Shown: positions 58,439 through 64,000 of the stretch, piece by piece | Layout of the letters: each line of letters opens with the position of its first letter | How positions within the stretch are numbered: the first letter of the stretch is position 1 | NCBI RefSeq assembly: GCF_041146795.1 | Contig: NC_135186.1 | Location: 36,530,867-36,594,866, forward strand | Source: Maylandia zebra | Taxonomy: Eukaryota > Chordata > Actinopteri > Cichliformes > Cichlidae | Direction of reading: 5' to 3' | Length of the DNA stretch: 64,000 nt | Program-made: the position numbers and the translations under genes | Notes under the pieces: generated by a model | What the model was told of the DNA's origin: nothing | The model's input: only the letters and a program-made list of their open reading frames with translations | Database searches by the model: none

Positions 58439-59475
58439 AAGAGGGAGTAGTAACAGGTGTTGATGATTCCCACTGACAAGCGGCTGTGAGTAATGGATGC
58501 GTGAGTAGGTGAAGAGCCGAGAAGTTTGCCTACAACGCAAACTGTTGTTTTAAACCTCTATAGATGAGGTTCAAGGTACAGGCTGTTTGTCTTTTAGTGC
58601 CCTTTCTTAAAATTTTGTTGAAATGTATTTGATGTTGATTATAATTTATGTTTTAGTAGTGATTTCTGTTGAAGAAAGAGCCAAGACAAATCAGGTGTGC
58701 AGCAAATACAGTTGCCTACTCGAGGTATGTTAATTTAATATATTTGACATTAAAAAACGGAAAAAAAGTCTATTGATGCACTATAATTCAACTTATATTG
58801 TATTCCCTCCTGTAGGGCAGGCTGCACATGCGAACTTGTCACTGTTTTTTCCTCCTTCTCTGTATGGTTGTGTTTTTTTGGTTTTAGCAGGTCACAGTTT
58901 TTAATTATTTTTGTTTTATTTCGGGTTTTGGTTATTTTTATTGGGTTGGTGCAATACTAAGCGGGCAACGTGCAATCCCTGAGTGGGGCTCATATCTCAG
59001 GGGAATGAGGACTTTTTTTAGTGGTGCTCTGTGTGTGTATTTGCCGTGATTAAGGTTTGTTAAGAGTGCTTTTGTATTACCACCGTCTATTGCCTGAACT
59101 AGCACTTAGTGCATGCGATAAGTGTTCTGTTGGGCTCGTATTTATTTGGGGTGGATTTGTTTCTTTTAAAGCAACGAGCATCTGGGACCGCCAAGGGAGA
59201 GCAAGCCCTCAGGTGATAGTTGCATTGCTGGCAGGTTGCACCAATAACACTATCTTGTGGTCGTTAGTGACCTTTTACCATTTTGATGTTTTAGGCCTTT
59301 TGCAAACCCTTTGTGTTCTTTTAAAATAATAAATTTTAACATATCTGACTGATATTGACCCTCTTGTCCTGTTTATTCTGGATTCGATCCTGTGAGAGTT
59401 TTTTTGGGTCTGACAGTTCGTACTAGTCATAAGAGAGGCCCACAGTGGTTACTTGGTGGCTTATACCACGCTACA
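58439..59475 (+). mobile_element. Interval with 3' end of element 1 and probable LTR of Gypsy element 2
   Basis: A purine-rich AAAAGAGGGAGTAG directly follows the element 1 stop and may be its polypurine tract. The LTR of element 2 should end at about 59475 (CTACA) because a primer-binding site follows. AATAAA near 59330 fits it. Its left end is not defined; a TG at about 58457 is one option. The sequence does not match the 53793-54175 LTR. Confidence 0.5.
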
Positions 59476-59480
59476 TTATT

Positions 59481-59498
59481 TGGCGTTGTCGACAAGAT
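59481..59498 (+). promoter_or_regulatory. Primer-binding site of Gypsy element 2
   Basis: TGGCGTTGTCGACAAGAT lies 180 bp upstream of the gag start. It differs from the primer-binding site of element 1, so the two elements belong to different lineages. Confidence 0.6.
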
Positions 59499-59660
59499 CC
59501 AGGTCATATCAGTTACGGTGTTGGGTTTTTATTTTAGTGTGGCCCTGTTTATTTTAGTAAGAGTGTTAGAGGAGAGGAGGAAAAAACAGTGACATCTTCT
59601 ACGGAGGGGAAGCCAACGGTTGGGCTGCTGCGGGGATAATAAACCTCCTTCGCCGACCCT

Positions 59661-60794
59661 ATGGACGACGTACAGGCCCTCTTGGAGCAGCTGCAACAGC
59701 TAAAAGCAGCAAATGAACAGTTGAGAGACCAATTACAGGAACGTTCTCCTGGGACTGGTCCAGTGCCAGATCCAGTGCCAGGTCCATCTACTGTGCCATC
59801 AAATATCAACCCAATAAATGAAGCTACAAATGTGTGTTACGTTTATGCACCCCGGGAGCGTAAATGCCCAAGGTTTACTGGTAAATTGTCAGTGGACTTG
59901 TTAACTGTTGACCAGTGGGTTGAAGAAGTACGTAGATGCCTGGAGATTCGTCCTATGTCAAGAGCAGCACAAGTGATGTTTGTGATGGACCATCTTGATG
60001 GCAGTGCTAAATCTGAGGTCTGTTTTCATTCTAGTACCAGTAGAGACACTCCTGACAAGATTTTTGATATTTTAGTCGAGAACTATAGTTGCACTCAGTC
60101 GTATGTAGCTGCCCAGCTACAGTTCTTCCAGCGCACCCAGCGAGAAGGGGAATCTCTGCGAGATTACTCTCATGCCCTTAAATCTTTAATGGACACTGTA
60201 ATCTGTAAGACACCAGGTGGTATTCCAAATTCTGATATATTGCTAAGGGACCAGTTTACTGAACATGTCCATGATGATATGCTGCGCAGAGAGTTGAAAC
60301 AGCGGGTCCTTCAAACACCAGACATGTCCTTTCTTGCCCTACGCAGTATTGCCCTTAAGTGGGCTGATGTAGGTAGGCAGGGAGGGAAAACTAGGTCCCG
60401 AGTCTATTCTTGTGATACAAACTGTCAAGTAGTAGAGGGAGTTAATGCAGAGATGCATGCAGTCACCCTTGGGCCTAATGATGACATTCTACAGATAAAA
60501 GAGTGCCTTCGTAAACAACAGGTTCAATTGGATACGCTCATGAAGCAAATGTCTGTCCATTTTTCACAGCCGTCTCAGACTGAACCACCCCCGACCCCTC
60601 CCACAACTAGGCCTTTTCGTTTCCAGGCAGATGGAAAGCCAATTTGCCATCTGTGTGGTAGGGCTGGTCATATTGCCAGGTTCTGTAGGGTAAAACATCC
60701 AGCTATAAAGAATAGTGGTGGGTCTCATGCTGATGCACATGTACAAAGTCAGGTTGTGGAACAAGGCCCTGAGTTTCAGCCATCGGGAAACTAG
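59661..60794 (+). CDS. Gag of Gypsy element 2
   Basis: 377 uninterrupted codons. The N-terminus is a short coiled coil (VQALLEQLQQLKAANEQLRD) and a proline-rich linker. The capsid-like core (about residues 70-250) includes CPRFTGKLSVDLLTVDQWVE, MDHLDGSAKSEV and LQFFQRTQREGESLRDYSHA, reminiscent of the Gag fold from which PNMA-type host genes arose. The C-terminus carries the CCHC knuckle CHLCGRAGHIARFC (about 330-343). The stop TAG at 60792-60794 directly follows the slippery heptamer. Capsid and nucleocapsid roles are inferred from this layout. Confidence 0.9.
   Translation: MDDVQALLEQLQQLKAANEQLRDQLQERSPGTGPVPDPVPGPSTVPSNINPINEATNVCYVYAPRERKCPRFTGKLSVDLLTVDQWVEEVRRCLEIRPMSRAAQVMFVMDHLDGSAKSEVCFHSSTSRDTPDKIFDILVENYSCTQSYVAAQLQFFQRTQREGESLRDYSHALKSLMDTVICKTPGGIPNSDILLRDQFTEHVHDDMLRRELKQRVLQTPDMSFLALRSIALKWADVGRQGGKTRSRVYSCDTNCQVVEGVNAEMHAVTLGPNDDILQIKECLRKQQVQLDTLMKQMSVHFSQPSQTEPPPTPPTTRPFRFQADGKPICHLCGRAGHIARFCRVKHPAIKNSGGSHADAHVQSQVVEQGPEFQPSGN
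60785..60791 (+). promoter_or_regulatory. -1 frameshift slippery site at the gag stop, element 2
   Basis: GGGAAAC in the gag phase reads G GGA AAC and is followed at once by TAG. The -1 frame is open from 60773 and continues into protease. No pseudoknot as clear as in element 1 was found downstream. Confidence 0.75.
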
Positions 60795-63700
60795 GTCCCT
60801 CTGGTGCAGAGAGCCAGGCATCAGGAACAGGGTTTATAGGCTCAGCTGAAGTTGTTATGGAAGATCCCTCTCGATTAATTGGGAATTGTCCAGTGGTGGA
60901 AATAGAAATGGGGGGTGTTATAGTTCCCTGTCTTTTGGATACTGGGTCCATGGTCACCACTATTCGAGAGAGTTTCTTTGAGAAGAACTTCAGGTCGCAG
61001 GGGGTGGGGCACTTAAAGAAATGCCAATGGTTACGCCTCAGGGCAGCTAATGGGTTGAAAATCCCCTATATAGGCTACATGGAGCTTGATGTGACTGTTT
61101 TTGGTGGCACCCTGACAAAAATGGGCGTGTTAGTGGTGGAGGACCCTCTAGATGGGAGCGTTCAGCAGCCACAGAGTGTGCCTGGCCTCTTGGGGATGAA
61201 TATCATTAGCCGTTGTTACCACCTACTCTTTGAGCAGTTTGGCCCTTGTCTGTTTGAATCTCCTGCCCTTGAAAATGCCAGTAAGACGTGGAAAGAGACA
61301 CTTCACAAGTGTCAGCGCATTGAGGCTTTGAATACATCCGGGTATTTAGGTAAAGCAAAAATCCACGGTCGAGCTGTTTGTGTCCCTGCTGGTTCGTTGA
61401 AATGGATACGTACTAGCTGCCCCTCTGCTGCTAACATTAACCTTCCATCAGTGCTCCTGGAGCCCATAGCAACAGGTAATCCCCTGCCAGGGGGGCATCT
61501 TGGTTTCTCCGGCCCTCCTTTCTGTTGAACAGGGTGTTGTTGACATTCCGGTGGTTAATGTGGGAATTGAGGATGTTTGGTTACCACCCTGTACACAACT
61601 AGGTGAATTGCATCTGGTGGACCCTCCATCATCTGGGGACTCTGTCATTACTGCAGAGTCTGATGATCCCACGTTCCAGATAATGATGCACGAAGTGACT
61701 GTACAGGCGCATCCGCACCTTGATTTTTCCGAGCTCTCATGGCCTAACTTGTCCAACGAACAGTCACAACAAGGAGTGTCACTTTTGCAGAAGCATTGTT
61801 CAGTTTTCAGCTATGGGGAGGGAGATTTAGGATGTACCACATTGGTGGAACATGAGATCCCTTTAATGGATGATGCCCCAGTGCGACAGCGGTATCGCAG
61901 GCTCCCACCCTCTCAGTATGAACAAGTGAAAGCCCATATTAAAGATTTGTTGGATCGGGGGGTAGTGCGTCTAAGCAGTAGCCCTTATTCTTCCCCAATT
62001 GTGGTGGTTTTCAAGAAAAATGGAGAGATCAGGCTATGTGTTGATTACCGTTTGCTTAATGCCAAGACACGGAAAGATGCTTATCCATTACCCCGTATTG
62101 AGGAGTCATTAGATGCCCTGACGGGAGCACAGTGGTTCTCTACATTGGACCTTGCAAGTGGGTATAATCAAGTACCAGTGGCTGAGAAGGACAAAGCCAA
62201 GACTGCTTTCTGTACCCCTTTTGGTCTGTTCGAATTCAATCGAATGCCATTTGGGCTTTGTAATGCCCCTAGCACCTTTCAGAGGCTAATGGAGCGAATT
62301 TTTGGGGATCAAAGTTTCCAGTCCCTTTTATTGTACCTGGATGATATTGTTGTGTTTTCATCCTCCTTTGAGCAGCATCTGGAGCGTCTAGACTTGGTCT
62401 TAACGCGGCTCAAAGAGCACAATCTAAAGTTGAAGCTGGAGAAGTGTCACTTTTTCCAGCCAGAGGTTCAATACCTCGGGCATGTGATATCGGCTTCTGG
62501 GGTGGCGACCGACCCTTCTAAGATTAGTGCAGTGGCTGAGTGGGCACGACCGACTACTTGTACAGAGCTACAGTCATTTTTGGGATTTGCCTCATACTAT
62601 CGGCGTTTTGTTGAAGGTTTTGCCAAGTATGCTGCCCCGCTCCACCGGCTGGTGGGCGAGCTGGGAGGTACCAAGAAGAAACGTAGAAGTGGTGCCAGTG
62701 GGGCAATGTGTCACCTTTGGAGTGAGGAATGTGAGAATGCATTCCAGACACTAAAAAGGCTGCTGGTTAGTGCCCCAGTATTGGCATATGCAGATTTTGC
62801 TAAACCTTTTGTCCTTGAGATAGATGCTAGTCAGGCAGGGCTAGGGGCAGTTTTATCTCAGGAGCAAGAAGGAAAGAGGCGGCCAGTTGCTTTTGCTAGC
62901 CGGGGCCTGCGACCTAGTGAAAGGAATATGTCCAATTATAGCTCTAGAAAGTTGGAATTCTTGGCACTAAAATGGGCTGTCACTCAAAAATTCCGTGAAT
63001 ATTTGTTGGGAAATAAGTTTGTCGTGTTCACAGATAACAATCCCCTTAGCTATTTGCAAACTGCTAAATTGGGAGCCGTAGAGCAGCGATGGGCCTCAGA
63101 ACTAGCTGTGTTCAACTTTGAGATTAAATATAGGCCAGGTCCCAGCAATCGCAACGCTGATGCATTGTCACGGCAACTGCATCCACAGAGTCCATCTGGC
63201 CTGCTTCCAGGGTTGAAGGTTCCACAGGAAGTGCAAGATCAGACAGATGTAGGTCAACTGGGAAATGCTGTTGCCGCTACGTGTAGAGCCATAGGTGCAT
63301 TTCCATCCCGACCTAAAGCTGATCTAATATCCCTTCAAGCTGCTGACCCGGTAATTGGCCCTTTTTCACAGTATTGGGAAAGAGGGAGACTGCCTACCAA
63401 GCAGGAAATGGGTAATGTAAGTAAGGGAGTGAAAAAGTTAGTGCAACAGTGGCCCAGAATTAAGTTGAAGGAAGGTGTCTTGTATCGTCAAGTTCAGACA
63501 CCTGGTAATGGCCAAGTTTTGTTTCAACTGTTGCTACCCCAGTGCTTGCAAACAGAGGTCCTGAGAAGTTTACATGATGATCATGGGCATCAAGGCATTG
63601 GACGCACTACCAGCCTGGTGAGAGAAAGGTGTTTTTGGCCCTTTATGGCACGTGACATTGAGAAATATTGTCAGGAGTGCGATCGTTGCGTCTTGGCAAA

Positions 63701-64000
63701 GGCTGTAAAACCAAAAGTTCGCACATTCAGGGGGGGTTTGGTGGCTTCTAAACCCCTGGAAGTCATTGCCATTGATTTCAGTGTTTTGGACAAGTCTAGT
63801 GATGGGCGTGAGAATGTACTTGTGGTCACTGACGTATTTTCAAAGTTCTCTCAAGCATACCCTACAGTAGATCAACGGGCAAGTACAGTGGCACGGGTAT
63901 TAACTGAAAAATGGTTTTATATCTATGGGGTCCCTAAGCGTATCCATAGTGATCAGGGAAAGAGCTTTGAGGGAGACTTGCTGAAACGTCTGTGTCACCT
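60792..64000 (+). pseudogene. Pro-Pol of Gypsy element 2, one frameshift, runs off the window
   Basis: Entered by -1 slippage at 60791. The first part, to 61528, contains the retropepsin LLDTGSMVTTI. At 61490-61495 a six-G run shifts the frame; one fewer G would continue it. From there the other frame is open to the window edge without a stop. It carries reverse transcriptase (SPIVVVFKKNGEIRLCVDYR, STLDLASGYNQ, LLYLDDIVVF), RNase H ([38 protein letters not shown]) and integrase. Integrase has an HHCC finger (HDDHGHQGIG...CQECDRC), first catalytic D in VIAIDFS and second in IHSDQGKSF; the catalytic E and the chromodomain region, if any, lie beyond 64000. The single lesion in a homopolymer could be a sequencing error, in which case this pol is intact. 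Confidence 0.85.

Overview
This 64 kb window looks like repeat-rich chromosomal DNA of a teleost fish, probably a percomorph. The evidence is AT-rich intronic and intergenic sequence, vertebrate splice sites and poly-A signals, and fish-type mobile elements (L2 and RTE/Rex LINEs, tRNA-derived SINE, Tc1/mariner, hAT-like MITEs, Ty3/Gypsy). It also carries two host genes of families that are multicopy in fish. No database was searched; every family name rests on motifs and structure read from the sequence.

Layout. 1-6964 is a head-to-tail array of an almost identical 625-bp satellite, ending at a 100-N gap (6965-7064). 7413-11911 is a 4.5 kb CACTG...CAGTG terminal-inverted-repeat element with a younger hAT-like element inside. 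13538-15195 is a minus-strand retroposed GC-rich unit with a 13-bp target duplication. 15687-15910 is a small MITE. 16063-20085 is a decayed CACTA/EnSpm-like transposase gene (C2H2 fingers, transposase core, PB1-like module) split by a MITE rich in CGAGATCTCG palindromes. 21129-23359 is a DD37E Tc1/mariner element with an intact 338-residue transposase; an L2 fragment sits between its two right-hand repeats. 23400-26371 holds a Tc1 relic, a minus-strand LINE relic and a SINE.

Host genes. 26833-31111 is an apparently intact MFAP4-like fibrinogen-domain gene (six coding exons, 248 residues) with a solo LTR 36 bp upstream of its second coding exon. 41766-44684 is a CALHM-family channel-like gene (four coding exons, about 288 residues). 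An orphan HECT terminal exon (32536-32786) and an orphan THAP finger (52478-52675) are probably gene or transposon debris.

35257-40963 is packed with a solo LTR, a LINE split by another repeat, and L2 3' ends. 46967-53792 holds an ERV-like LTR with primer-binding site, an LTR in reverse orientation and several low-copy duplicated repeats.

The right 10 kb is the most interesting part. It holds two adjacent Ty3/Gypsy-type elements. The first (53793-about 58440) has a 5' LTR, primer-binding site, intact gag, a GGGAAAC slippery heptamer followed by a predicted H-type pseudoknot, and an intact Pro-Pol that begins with a MYND zinc finger but has lost integrase. The second (about 58460 to beyond 64000) also has GGGAAAC exactly at its gag stop. 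Its pol is broken only by one apparent extra G in a six-G run, then stays open through reverse transcriptase, RNase H and integrase to the window edge.
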